DNA of 64,000 nucleotides from Homalodisca vitripennis. Lineage: Eukaryota > Arthropoda > Insecta > Hemiptera > Cicadellidae. The DNA is taken from NCBI RefSeq assembly GCF_021130785.1, contig NC_060215.1:67460501-67524500 (forward strand), written 5' to 3'. This document shows, one piece after another, positions 36,540 to 49,109 of the stretch. The notes under the pieces are model-generated. The model searched no databases and was not told where the DNA came from. It saw nothing but the letters and a program-made list of their open reading frames with translations. The position numbers and the translations under genes are program-made. Numbering within the stretch: position 1 is the first letter of the stretch; the number at the start of each line of letters is the position of its first letter.

Positions 36540-38149
36540 GATTACCCGTTCGTGCCTCTGGTCTAGTACGTGCGAATGTCCCGGCCTCAGGTTCTCGACC
36601 CTTTTGATTTATTGGCGAACCCATAAACTTGTAATGGGTCGCTAGAATAATAAATCCAACGTCCGCAATCTCGAAACGTGATATTCTGAAATTGATTTTC
36701 TTGATTTAAGACTTCAAGAACCAATAATCGTTATTGCAAGTACAATAACAAAAATTTTATGTATTGTTGGTTTCTGAAAGAAAAATAAAATGTAAAAAGA
36801 CAGAAAGACGGTAAACTGAGCATATATCACCCATGTTTATATTACACTTATTGGTCGCCTTGACTGAAAGAGCAAATCCCCCAAAGATCTTCGAGGAGTT
36901 CGTAAACACTTATTAGTAGACGCAACGATGGTCTCGGAGGTGTTCGTACACGGCGGCTTATTTGCTTAGTTTTTGAATTAATCTAACTAGATTCTTTTGA
37001 GTCTAAATACTCTTATAAATTCAGTGTTTTTATACTACATCGATAATGGGGTAGTCCATAGTAGATGGATATGAGTATCTGAGTAGGACAATAGTTACCT
37101 CATAACGTAAATACATGAGTGCAATCTATTGCAAAGAGGGTTCGTGTGATTTTTCCAGGATGAACCCGATTGATGAAAATATGATGCTTGTCTTTTCTAG
37201 CATGACTTCATCTACCGTAACGGTTGCATTTTTTAAATCACGTGTGCGTACATAGAAATTGATAAAATTTTATTTGGAATGGTTTATTTGTATGTGCATA
37301 CTCCAAGAATAATGGAGTATTTAGCAATGACTATTCGATTTCAGAAAAGTGCGTATTTTGTTTCTGTCGGTCGCTGTTGTTTAGCCCAATTTGGAAAGAT
37401 TATTTTAACTGGTAATTAAATTAGCAGCTCCATATAATGCTTCGATAATAAAAAGCTTTTATTGGCTTGTATTGTATCCTGTAATTTGTAGAAAGTTTTT
37501 AATTTATGTTTGATAATGTTTGTTTAACGTTTCGAAGAAAAATTCAAAATTTGCATTGAATTGAATGCTAAACAAGGATAGCTTTGGCAGTTCTCCTATA
37601 GTTTTGTGTCTTTATGAAACATTCGTGGTTATGCTCACGCTCATTAAAATCGTTTTCCAATAGTGTTCCTGTGGAATTAAGACATGGAATCTTTCATCAA
37701 GCGATGTGGTTAGTAGGCGAGAGTAGAATTCCGTTACAGTAGAAAGTGTTTAAAATTGTTATTATATTAAAAACTGGGACATAGAATTTAAACTTATGAT
37801 TTCGTTGAGAATCCAGACCCCCTTATACAATTTTCAATTATACACCTCCATGCAAGCCGTTTATTTCCTTATGACGCAAAAATGTTGCCATAGGCCCAAT
37901 AGTTCCTAACCTAAATAACCTGTTAATTAGTAATAATAATTTTACTGTGTTCTTAATCGGAATCGGAGCTTAGCGCTACCCCCCTGGAATAATATATGAA
38001 TGTATCGTCAGAGGTTAAAAAAGGAGGAAGCGTTACGTTGTAAACTATCATTTAAAAGACAAGATGATGAACAAACGTAACAGTGACCTATTGCGGTGCT
38101 GTAAAATCATATAAAAACTCTAACTTCCTTTTTCAAGATAACTACATCT
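36540..38149. other. AT-rich noncoding stretch
   Basis: No exon or element could be supported. Confidence 0.35.
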
Positions 38150-39980
38150 CAAAATAAATATTGTCTACAGCCCATGGCTTTTTGTAACAAACTGATTGTT
38201 GAAACCTTTGTTTTAACGAAGAGTCCAAATATTTTAAAACGTTCAAAGGTCTGTCCCATTTATAAAAATGATCTAAGAGATAGACCTGAGAGCTATAGGC
38301 CTGTCTCATTAATTCCAGTATTGTCACAGTTATTGAAGTTTTAGTATATGATCAGCTAAGTAGTTTCCTGGAAACTAATAGAATTCTTTGTATGACTCAA
38401 TACGGTTATAGAAGGGGTAAAACGACTAATGAGGCAACAAAGCAAATACTAAGTGATGTTCTCACAGCTTTTGAAAATAAGTCGTTTGCTTAGGCCACTG
38501 TATGTGACCTCAGTAAGGCATTTGACTGTGTAAGTAATAATGATCTTATTATGAAATTAAAATATTGCAGTATGCAAGGTGTTCTACTTTAATTTCTCAA
38601 ATCATACCTTTGTGACCGTACACAGAAAGTGTGTGTTAATGAGGTGTGGTCAAAAGAAATAGAAGTTACGTGGGGCGTCCCCCATGGCTCTATCTGTCTT
38701 GGCCCCTTTGTTGTTTTAATATCAATTAATGACATTCACTAAATACATTAACAAATTTATGTGCAGACGAAGCTACTTTTTTTAATATCAGCCAAAATAT
38801 AAATCAACTAAAAGAAATTGTTCATAAAACAGTGACTGATGCTTCACAGTGGTTTATATCAAACGGATTTCTATTAAATACAGAAAAAATTAAAAATATA
38901 CTGTGGATCAGTACTGGTACTTAAGACCAGTGGATGTTGATGATGAGGATTTGGTTAGTAAAGTCAAATCTATAGGGGTTTCGCTTGATAATAAATTGAG
39001 TTGGGATACACATGTGGATTTTATAACTTAAAAATTATCAAGAACAACTTATGTATTAAGACGTCTTATTTTTGTTGTTTCTAAAAACTGTGTAAGAACT
39101 GCTTATTTCTCCTACTTCTAGTCCATTCTAAGATATGGTCTCATACTATGGACTAATTGCAGTAGGATAAATGAAATTTTAACTGCTTAAAAGAAATCTG
39201 TAAGAATTATTTCATGGTCAAACCCCTTAGACCACTGTAGGCCTTTTTCGTAGTTCCGGAAATACCTACGATAATCAATTTGTATATTTTTGATTTGGTA
39301 GTGTACATTATGAAAACCCAGATAAATTAGACTTCAGATCCAATATTCATAACCACAATACCTAGCATCGAAATAATTTAGTAATTGACTTTAACCGTCT
39401 TAGTAAAACCATGAACAGTAACAAAGTAATTTCATTCAGTGTATAAATTAATACCATTGGTTAATACATTTTCACAAAAATGTTTTAAAATACATTTTTC
39501 AGAAAGAAGCTGTATAGGTGGTTATCCTTTTTTACAGCATTCATGACTTTTTGGAGTTGGTAAAATTGCTTTTGGAGGATTGTTTACTCTTTAATGTTAT
39601 TTGTCTCAACTCGTTACTAGTTATTTTTTCTTGTTATTTTAAATTAGTCTATAACCTGTAGTTGTTATTATATGTTGTTATTGTTAATTTATTTTAAAAT
39701 ATTTTATTAATTGTTGAATTTTTGTTTTGTTTTTTAATTCCATTGTTTTAAATCTGTTAGTTATCATTTAATTGAAGTAATTTATGTTACCTAATTGAGG
39801 GCATTATTTCAACAGATCTTTTTATACCTTAACATAGATCAAACTATAAAAAGTGTGAATTTTAAATGTAATAGTTTATCTGTAATTTATAAATATATAT
39901 AGATTTGGCGTTGTGCTGCAATAATGACGTTGTTAATACTTGTAAAAAGTCTTTAAACAATAAATTGATTGATTGATTGC
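38150..39980 (+). mobile_element. Decayed LINE with reverse-transcriptase domain
   Basis: Reading across frames gives an orderly non-LTR reverse transcriptase. KVCPIYKND with RPESYRPVSLIP comes first. Motif A is DLSKAFDCV (38506-38532). Motif B is WGVPHGSICLGPF (38671-38709), where families have GVPQGS. The catalytic box is changed to LCADEATFF (about 38757-38783), where an active element needs YADD. FISNGFLLNTEKIK and SWDTHVD follow, then ILRYGLILWTN and SVRIISW of the C-terminal region. Several in-frame stops (for example 38491) and frameshifts disable it. No endonuclease domain was seen, so it is 5'-truncated. AATAAA at 39959 is followed by a TTGA/TTGATTGATTG tail. The features fit the CR1/L2/Jockey group; the exact clade is not resolved. 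Confidence 0.85.
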
Positions 39981-40555
39981 TACAGGTAATAAACCAGACA
40001 AAGCTGTAAATAAAGCTTGGGCTGTGCTTAGGTGGAGCAGTTGGTTAAACTAACAGGAAGCTTGACTGAGAATGTGAACGTGTCTTTTATGTCTCAGGAC
40101 AGATACAATGTATGCATCTCGTAAGGAGTCTCATTCTGATGAATTGTGAGAAATAACTGTTTGTAAAGTAACAATATAGCCTTAAGCTTTGCAAACTTGT
40201 ACATTCCAGTATTTAAGTATCTTTCCTGGATGGATCTTGGCTTTCCAGATTAATGATATTGATGAACTCTATACCGTATTGAGGGACACTCTTAAGATTA
40301 CGGAAGCCTCTGTCTATTTCTTTAGTTGGATTCACGAACTGGATTTAATTTAAGCTCAACAATTTATTAGACTTCCTTTGCTTCTTGAAACGTTAAGATA
40401 ATTTGAAAAACTTGCCCATTGTTGTGTGACATGATGCTAAAAATTAATACTTATTACCATTTTCACAGATACGATATATCTGAGAATAGATCGGGTTATC
40501 GCGAGATTATTTTAAAGTATAGATTGTTTTGATGTGTTTTCTATCTTCTAATCAG
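39981..40555. other. No gene supported
   Basis: AT-rich flank of the LINE, no recognisable feature. Confidence 0.35.
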
Positions 40556-40559
40556 TTTG

Positions 40560-40646
40560 AAATTTTAACTCTGAAATGCGAAACGCACGCTTAGAGGGGT
40601 TGAGGAATGAAAATGTCGGGCGGGGTACAGTCTGGTTACACCACTG
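40560..40646 (-). mobile_element. hAT-like terminus, single end
   Basis: Read on the minus strand from 40646 the sequence begins CAGTGGTGTAACCAGACTG, followed by a G/C-rich subterminal stretch TACCCCGCCCG. CAGTGG-GTA-CCAG ends are typical of hAT-like elements. The element would extend left, but no matching left end with an 8-bp duplication was found, so it is truncated or too decayed. Confidence 0.4.
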
Positions 40647-40649
40647 GAT

Positions 40650-42190
40650 ACGGCCAAGACTGAGGCACAGGCACGACAGCATGTGCGCCACGCAACTGAA
40701 CAAATATGAACTGGTATATTGTCTCAGCGTTGCCACATTTCTTCACGGTGCTCCATATCAAGTCGATGGGAACCTAGCCGACATTAAAATGAACCGTAGC
40801 GTGTTCTTGCTTCTATTTGTGCCAGTCATTTTTCTGCTTTTATTATTTTGAGAAATTCTTAGGCAAATTATTTATAATTTCATGCACCACAAACGTTCAC
40901 CACTTGACAGTGGTATCTTAAAACAAGCGAATAGAGTGAATCAGCTGTAAGTTTCACATACTGTTAAAATTTGTTTCAATATTAAAAACACAGACCATTG
41001 AAACGTTTTCCAAGAACAACATATTCCAAGAAAGATCTTTATAACGGAAGGCTGACACTATAACTCGTATACTTTATGTGTTCTTGATGGAACCCTTTAA
41101 CACTGAGTAAAATAAAATATCAGCCACAGACCAAAGAAAAGAAAGAGCGTATCACTAAACCTAAAGTCTATTATACCGTTCCAATTGGTAGAAACCAAAT
41201 ATTTGGCGACAGAAGTGTTATAAATTAATAACATATTCACGATTCCATAGACATATAATATATGAGAGATTGGAATAAAGGAATAGGGGTGTAATACGAG
41301 GAATGGGTTATGTGAATAAGAATGCTTTATTCCATGAAATATAAACAAATTGCTCAACGTTGTTCTTCTGAATCTCATCAATAGTACCTTCAAATTGATG
41401 TAACAACCCTTTGTAACAACCCATGCCCACATCTATAGCTCTTCACCCATCCTTCTTTACTTGTATGGATCGCTGATTAGATGTTGTTTGAGTAAGAAGT
41501 TTTATAAAATGACATGTATACAAACTGGTCTCTGAAATTTTGTAATAAAATACAGTATGGATGCATTCTAACCATACATAACCTTTAAATATTGTAATAT
41601 TTAGTAAATCTTTGCTTTACGGGTAATTATGTTGATTATTTTCACTGGTAAATAACTAGTAATAAATTTGGGTACATCTTCAGTGTGAAAACGTAGCATC
41701 GCGATTCCAGGTTCAAGCATAGTCTGATAATATGGTAAGACTTATTGAAACATGTAATTTATACAAATATATCTAATGTTATTCTATAATATTTCAGGCC
41801 ACCTACAAAAATGTACGTTCAAAAATATATATTTTTTGAAAACTCTGACCTCACATGTCTGTCGACTAGTGACTAGTCGACTAACATATTTATAAAACGA
41901 TATGATAAGAGTAAACCCATGATATGATAAGAGTAATAATCCTATAAAATCCTTTTTTCCTTGGTGGTCTTGGCTTGATTCAGTTTCTACTCTGTATAAT
42001 TTAAGACTTTAGAACTGTGTAACTTCTGAAGGATAACTAATAAATGTGATGTAATTTTAATTTGGACGTAAACGAAGTTTTGTAGGTATAATTCGTCAAA
42101 GAAGTGTTCTATTTTCTGTGATGTTTGGATTTTAATACGGTTTGACATCCAGTAGTTAACTCTGGGAACACTTATTGTCTATTTAATGGG
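40650..42190. other. No gene; includes a 21-bp perfect palindrome
   Basis: GTCGACTAGT-G-ACTAGTCGAC at 41861-41881 has perfect 10-bp arms. Just after it a 21-bp period repeats GATATGATAAGAGTAA (about 41899 and 41920). A 111-codon minus frame (41097-41432) is hydrophobic but unrecognised. Confidence 0.5.
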
Positions 42191-42427
42191 TCTGTAACGC
42201 CTGGAAGAAGTAATATACCGTCATTGGTCGCCAGTGGCTTATATTAAGTTACCTTACTATCTGTACAATACGTATGCAACCCTTACAGAACCAACGACGA
42301 TGTGATTTGTCTGCAACTCTTGGAAGATCTAAGACTCTGTTAGATATCGTTATAGGTTTCCATTGGCTTATATTGTATTACCTCGCTAAATGTAGAGTAC
42401 GTTAGCAACCCTTACATAACCAGCGAG
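42191..42427. repeat. Two diverged tandem copies of about 119 bp
   Basis: Copies start at 42191 and 42310. Shared blocks in order are TCTG-AAC-C-TGGAAGA, TTGGCTTATATT or GTGGCTTATATT, TACCT, GCAACCCTTACA-AACCA-CGA. Divergence is considerable. Possibly old element DNA; not recognised. Confidence 0.65.
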
Positions 42428-44689
42428 ATCTCCATCCATCATATGAGGTCTCGGGTGTTCACTAGTGTACGCCAGTAATTCTTAAATTATCGACAATATT
42501 GTGTGTTTGTTATCTTCATAGTACTACATAGATTACTATCGTAATATATTTTAACCATTAGGACAGCGACAATAAGGTGATTCTGAAACTCCTCGAGACA
42601 TCATCTCCAGATTTTTTATGAAAATACCTCACTGATACTTATTAATTATGTATACCCATTAACTACTGCAATGTCAATATTCCTTACGGGACAATTGAAA
42701 TCGTTATGTATCTTTAGCTGATTTTGGGAATTTTAGAAAAGTGCATGTACTTTATTATAAATATACGTATTTTATTTTATCTATTTTATCTAATCTACTA
42801 CAAATAAAGGCAGTAAAGCGGTAAAATTTAAAAAATATTATTTTTGTAACACTTGTAGCAATTTAAGCATGTTTCTAAAAACACTAACGTTACTTTGCTA
42901 TCAAATCCAAGCCCAAATTACATTGAAGTTTCAATGATGATTAACTATTTTCCGTAAAATAGCACTCATTTCACGATTTTAAAATATCTCTGCCAGATAC
43001 GAATTTCAGTTGAAAGTAATTAAATTTAAGATAGAACTATACTTTGACAATTTTTAGATTTCTATCATTTATACCCATCTAACTATAACTGCATGTGCGG
43101 AGTCTTCGTCAGTTAGAATTCGCGGTTCAAGGTCATGTTCAGTTGATTTACGTGGGAGACGACGTAAATTAGTTGGGATATATTTGCAGCAACTGTGTTA
43201 AATTAACAGACTAAACATCTTCTAAATACTATGTTGTTAAATTGCTTTCAGACTCCAATCTGTAAATAGTCATGCCATAATAAATAACACTCTTTGCTCA
43301 TTTATATTTTAAAAGGAAACTTTCAGCTCTTTGGTGAAGGAGTCTATGCTCATAACTATCCTTTCCTAAGTAATAACAAAAGCAACTTACACAACAAAGC
43401 AATGCAAAGCTATGCTTGATGTGTTGGAAGCATGGCTTTTACACAACTTTTACGGATACAACATACTTGAACCTCTATCTATGTTTTTTACCTCTATGTT
43501 TTTTTACCTTTGTACATGTAATTTTAGATAAAAATTGTTTTAAAAATATCCACAAGTGCAAAATTTTAAAATTATTCTTGCAACTATTTCAAGAATTTTG
43601 AAATAAACCGTTTAAGCTGACGATAATATTTTTTTATTTCATGATGTCACGAAGTCAGAGCTCAAATCCTTTCTACACATCCTCCTTCAAATACTAAACT
43701 GTGTGCCGCTTTAAGAAGGGCTACTACAAGATGGAAACTTGCTCTAAACGTTGTAACCAATACCTATCGGTCCTTTCAAAATTACAAATAAATTTCTTCT
43801 GTCGTAGAAAAACAAAAGTATTTTAAAATTGTTAATATGAGCTCATGGAGACCGTTGAAGATCCATACATTAGTATTGCAACAAATAGTAGATGTCACGT
43901 TTTCCAATAATCTGGCTTAAAGCACAAGATATGTTTCCTACCAAAATCACTTTAAATCTCGTTTTAATAAGAATCTCATGGTTTCCAATGCGTTGATTAG
44001 TTCATTTTAAGACGCTGGAATGTCTAAAACAATGGTGTACAATTTTGAACAAAAGTTGTGATCAGTATGATTGTGGGTCTTTTCTCTTATAGAACAGCAT
44101 TTTATAAAACATTTCCTTGTGAGAAGACAGTGAAATTGTATTTTATTTCTTGTCAATGTATAAATGATTTATTTTATTGAACGTGAAAATAATAGTCGAA
44201 CAGTATGCAGGCATACCTGGGTACATGCAGACCGATTTGACAATCAAAAAATTATACTATAAAATAAACTCAATATAGTTCGTTATTATTACTGTGTCTC
44301 GTGGATCGAACTTTTACTCAGCGAGTTGTAAAACAAGATAATTTTACATAAAAGTTAATTCCAAATAACATAGGAAGGAATACGGCGCGGGACATTGTTC
44401 CTATATTCTGTAGGGCAGAACTGTATGTAGAGGAACGACGTTTTCCATGCAATTTCTTGAAAATCAAATATATATTTTTGAAGGACATTGGGAAGTTTTA
44501 GTGTCAAGAGCTTTCATCGGTTGTAATTGAACGTAATTAATCTGCAAAGAAAGATTTTCCGATTCGTGCAAGCAGAACTGGATGAAACACGACGCAAGGT
44601 AGAAATAGGAGTGTTAACTGAGTTTAGTTAGATCACATCATCTTAGTGCCGTATTTTCCTTCTTATCCGTGTTTCGGGCCGGTACCTTA
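42428..44689. other. AT-rich noncoding stretch
   Basis: No exon or element could be supported. Confidence 0.35.
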
Positions 44690-45153
44690 CCAGTTTTACA
44701 ACACGGATAACCCGTGACCGGATGCACACAACGGAACCTTTATTTACGTGCTCTCTTTATTAGAGCCTGTACGGAGAGCACGCACAAGATACATTCAATA
44801 CGGATAAAATTATGAAGTTGTTTGCAATTCGATCGAGGCAGACAGAGAATGTAACTTAATAGGCGTAAAAGAGAGTATAACAGGTGTGTAGACACCGTAC
44901 CGGTCGGCTATTGGTGGAGAAGAGAGGTGGAGGCGTGGCTTGCCGAAGACAAAACAGGTGCTTGTTACCGACATTGCGCATTCTCGGCCTTACCTCGGTA
45001 AGTGGTACTCCGTCACCGTTCTGCCACACCTGTGCTGTCTTCACTCATCTTCCGGCGCTCCGCGACCAACCAGGTAGGAGGGAAAGCTACACGGGGCATG
45101 AGGGATGTCGTCTTTTAATTTCATATTTTGGACTCCGTAAAGTACGTGTTTTA
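44690..45153 (+). promoter_or_regulatory. CpG-rich promoter and 5' untranslated region
   Basis: GC and CpG content rise sharply from about 44690 to 45300. The block includes ACCGTACCGGTCGGC, CCGACATTGCGC and CTTCCGGCGCTCCGCGACC, directly upstream of a signal-peptide coding start. A donor-like CTCGGTAAGT is at about 44998 and an acceptor-like ACCAACCAG ends at about 45070, so an intron within the 5' untranslated region is possible. The frame is open from 44884, but that stretch is Arg/Gly/Cys-rich and is best read as untranslated leader. Confidence 0.45.
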
Positions 45154-45223
45154 ATGGAAGTGTGGTGTGGGTTCAGGTGCGATGTGGCAGTGTTTGTTTT
45201 TCTTATCAGCATCGTTACACACG
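45154..45223 (+). CDS. First coding exon: signal peptide of a secreted or membrane protein
   Basis: ATG at 45154 opens MEVWCGFRCD followed by the hydrophobic core VAVFVFLISIV and TH, then a strong donor: ACACG then GTAAGTG, with GT at 45224-45225. The exon has 23 full codons plus one base, so the intron is in phase 1, the common phase after signal peptides in extracellular proteins such as immunoglobulin-superfamily members. Without splicing the frame ends three codons later at TGA. This start is preferred to the in-frame ATG at 44884 because only here does an N-terminal signal sequence result. The mature domain is not visible, so the family is unknown. A phase-compatible next exon candidate is 48902-49048. 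Confidence 0.55.
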
Positions 45224-45229
45224 GTAAGT

Positions 45230-48200
45230 GATAAGAGCTCGCTAGACCCCGCTGCCGCGCCACTACTCGCTAGCACCATCTTACCTCGCTAGCTCTAAAA
45301 TTTCAACGATGTCGCTTGTACACTTTACGGAATCAAACCACAATTTCCGCGTTTTACATGGAGAACTAAATCACATTTCAAATGTGAGTCTGTTAAAAAC
45401 TCTCGTTTTTTCAGGATTTCTCTCAATTTCATTAATCAAACTAGAAGCATTTATTTTCTGCTGAGAAAGAGTTGTATTGCACGCTTCAAAAGGAATAAAT
45501 AAACTGTATAAAATTATCCTTCACCACGGTTTATATGTTTTAACAAATGGCATTAATCAAAATTCAAAATTGGCTATTCATACTGAGTCAAATTGTAAAC
45601 ATAAAATGTTCCAATATACTCTAGAAAATATTGTTTTACAGTATAATAAGTTGCTATATCTCATTTAACAACTTTTATTTTGGTGGAATGGAAAAGTTAA
45701 ACAGCCCATTCCTTTGCAAAATTGTATACCTTCAAAATTTTAAACTTATTCAAACACGGTATAAACTAAATATCACAACTAGATTATTTAACAAATTTTA
45801 GTAAATTATTAGATAATCCTGGATGTATTGGGTACTTTAGATTTGAATCGTTGTGTATATTTCTGTGTATAATGAATATTTTAAGAGTCCATAACTGATT
45901 AAAATATATTTAGAAACTCAAATCAGCGAATCGGGAAGAAAAATTAATTAATAGACATACAGCAGTACCAATAAAATCAATTAATTTTGCCCTGTGAAAA
46001 GTTTTATAAAATACATAATATAAATTTGTAAAATGTGTATAACTTTTATTTTAATAATACCTTTACTTTTCAAAACATATACAGTGTTAACGCGTTCTTG
46101 ATTGAAGCTATTTAGATGTTTAAATTAGACTTTAATTACAACTTTTGATCTCATAAATCGTGGACTTAGCATAAGATATGTTTTGCCTTCTTTACATTAT
46201 ATATAAATGTTTATGTATATAAAGGTTTAAATAATTAATTTTAAGAGAAACGATATTTTCATTAGAAACTTTTGATTATCATACGTGCCTGAATTGATTG
46301 ATTGAAGCACGTATATGGACAACGTTTGAGGCATAATATTTGGATGAAGGTGAATGTGCAAACCACTGTTTAAGTATATTGGACTAAACTCTACGGTCAG
46401 ACATGTTAACTAAAACAACTATTTGATCTAGGATACTCTAAGAAATAATCGTTCACATATAAACATAGATCTTTTTATGATATTGCATAAAACTCATATT
46501 GCAATTTAACGTTACGGCTAAATCACCAAAGTACTCGATGCAATATTTAAGAAATAACTTTAAAACAACTTCGCATATTATTTTGTACATAGTTCGCTAC
46601 TAAGAACATAATATTAAATTTTACAATTTTCGTACAATTTTAACCAAATTGATGACTGAAACAGACACAATGTTCGATTGGCCGCCATCTTGAAACGAAT
46701 TATCCTCTGAAACGTGAACTTCAAAATTGGCCGAAGAATATTTTTGTCAAATTTCAGCTTAGCATAATAGACTTCATGAGACATAATAGCCTAGGAGACA
46801 CCCTAGGCACCCTGAGATTCGTTTGGAAACGCAGGGTCTCAGTGCTGCTTCTTACTAAGATTTAATCGCTCATAATACGTATATCTTAGGACCAGTGATG
46901 ATAAAATAATGTTTTGGGCACATAACCGTGTAAAACTACCATGTAAGATACTTGGTTAAGTTGAGAAATATTGTACCTAATCTTGGTCTGTTGAGCTATA
47001 AAGTCCACATGTTTAGCTTATATACACCTATAAGTGATATCCACATTGACGATAAGAACTTTATCGATACCCGTCACAATTCTAATTTCTAATGTTAATG
47101 TTTTAACAGGTTTGATTTTCAATGCAAATAGGTCATATTTTCTAAAGTTTATGTCATCGAGGTTAACTTTTTTACACTTAAGCTGTATTACAAGAGAACT
47201 AATTTTTATTAAATACCCTACATTGGATGCGCTGGCTGCCTCAATTGCCCAAAAAGTTTAATTCTGGGAGCACATTCAGAAAGAAAAAATACCTATGGCT
47301 AACCTTAATGGGTTATAATAGGTTAATACCTGTATTTTTAGCTTTCATATTTTCTTAAATTTGTATAACTTTTAGGCTGCAAAGCTGAAAGTAAAAAGAA
47401 AAATCTATGAAAACCTAATCAAATTATAAGTGTTTATGTTTTTTGTTAATAACTTTTTAATTTTGGCGAATTTCTATCATGTATGTTTTGTGGGATTTAC
47501 TTTTGGAAAGTTAATAAATACACGGTATTTTTATTCAGGTAACGTAAATTTTTCACTTTTAAGCTTTTCCATAGGTACATCTTAATAGGTGGCACATCCT
47601 ATTCAGCACTTACATACCGAAATTAATGCACCTTAAAAATATAAACACTTACTTATTTCGTCAATTTCCTCAAAGTTTTTTCTCCAGTTCCTACTTTATA
47701 TACTACAAAAAAATTACGCTTTTGTAACTTCTGATAATTTTCTGAAATATACATTAACATAACATCTCAATCAAAATAAGTTTTCAATTTAACTTAAACA
47801 TGTTCTAATGTATTTCTTATATTTCTATTCACATAAACGAAAGCGCCATTACAGTATTATCAAAGTACCTTCTCTCCAGTGCATATGAAATCCTTTTCTT
47901 ATTTACAAAGATTAAATTCAAACATTGAACTGGTTTCTTGAACGTTTTGCTGTTATAACGATAATTCACTCAAAATGATTTGTTAAGTAAATTTCTCAAA
48001 TATTAAATTGAATTAAGCTTGAGTGAGTTTTTGTTCGAATTGTTTGGCTAACTTGAAAAATATTAACTTACTATATTTTTGGGACATATACAGTATTATG
48101 TATCTTAAATTATTATCCTCAATCCGTTTTTGTGAAGTGCTTACAAGTTACAAGTGGTATCATTTCATTTTACAATCAAGGCCGAGGATAAACCACCCTT

Positions 48201-48900
48201 GATACGATTCACACTTGGCAGTTTAAAGACAGTTTATTTTTAATTTCCACATCCGGTACTTGGCGCATATTGCAGATAAAACACGAGTTTTAAACTATCA
48301 TTAGCCATATCAGATTCAAAAACATTAGATACTTTATGTTGTTAACGAATATGAATATCAATTGATGTGTGCAAGAAGCTATTTATTGAATATTTTCTAT
48401 CTCACACACGTGACGATACAAATAGTGAAAATTTTATAACTATCAGACGACACAATAGACGCTGATGGTATCTTGGCCGTACGGTAATGGTAATTTTATG
48501 TAACTTGGTTCTGCCTGATGGTAAACTCGGGTAAGTTGAGCTTGGCCCTATCGCTCAGATAACACCCTAAAGCACACCTCATGTCATTCTAAATAAATTT
48601 AACCCTAAAAGGTTTAGATGTTTCACACAAGGAATATAGAATCCGTATTTTCATCTTCATACAGATTAAAATAGAATGCTTGACTATTTATATAGGTCTA
48701 GATGTTCTTTACGCTCACACGTCTTAAAGATTCTTTGACAATATTTTTGTCAAGATGAGAGGTTTGTTATAGTTGTAACAAAATAAATAAATTTCAAAAG
48801 TCACTTAAACATACAGGTTTGAAATTATAAATTGTGTACTCTTATAGTTACTATGGCTGTTTGATTTATTGTGAACTGTATGAATTTCCCACTTTTTATA
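45230..48900. other. Probable first intron; no exon seen
   Basis: AT-rich DNA. A small hairpin with arms ATACGTGC and GCACGTAT is at 46281-46314, and GC-richer remnants such as GGCCGCCATCTTG are at about 46680 with GAGACACCCTAGGCACC at about 46795. A 75-codon plus frame (47034-47261) is unassigned. Confidence 0.35.
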
Positions 48901-48901
48901 G

Positions 48902-49048
48902 AGACTGCGGTGACAGTAGTACAAGTGAATTCCATAGCCGATTTGCCAAAGATTTTATCTTTGAAAAATATGCACCCTACCTTAATTGTTACATTATCAG
49001 CAACATTGAAAGAAAAGATGCCGATTCACATTTGGCTATTTAAAGACA
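48902..49048 (+). CDS. Candidate internal exon, unidentified
   Basis: A pyrimidine-rich acceptor (TTTCCCACTTTTTATAG, AG at 48900-48901) opens a frame reading TAVTVVQVNSIADLPKIL, then MHPTLIVTLSATLKEK and PIHIWLFKD. It ends at CAG followed by GTTATT at 49049, a weak donor. If that donor is not used, the frame continues to TGA at 49105-49107 and the exon would be terminal. Joined to the phase-1 donor at 45223, the split codon becomes GAG and the frame is kept. The peptide is rich in beta-branched residues, fitting an extracellular beta-strand domain, but no family is recognised. Chance compatibility of phase is one in three. Confidence 0.3.
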
Positions 49049-49109
49049 GGTTATTTTCAATTTCTAGTATTTTCACTTATGAACTTTTATGTGGAATTAT
49101 ACCATGAAA

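Noticed and set aside
35923..40646. CAGTGG at 35923 as the left end of the hAT-like terminus at 40646
   Set aside because: The sequences diverge after CAGTGG, and the flanking 8 bases do not match.
41097..41432. 111-codon minus frame as a chemoreceptor fragment
   Set aside because: Multiple hydrophobic stretches but no receptor signature could be recognised.
44884..45153. Upstream in-frame ATG as the true start of the 45154 protein
   Set aside because: It adds an Arg/Cys/Gly-rich leader that would bury the signal peptide, and the region looks like CpG-rich untranslated DNA.
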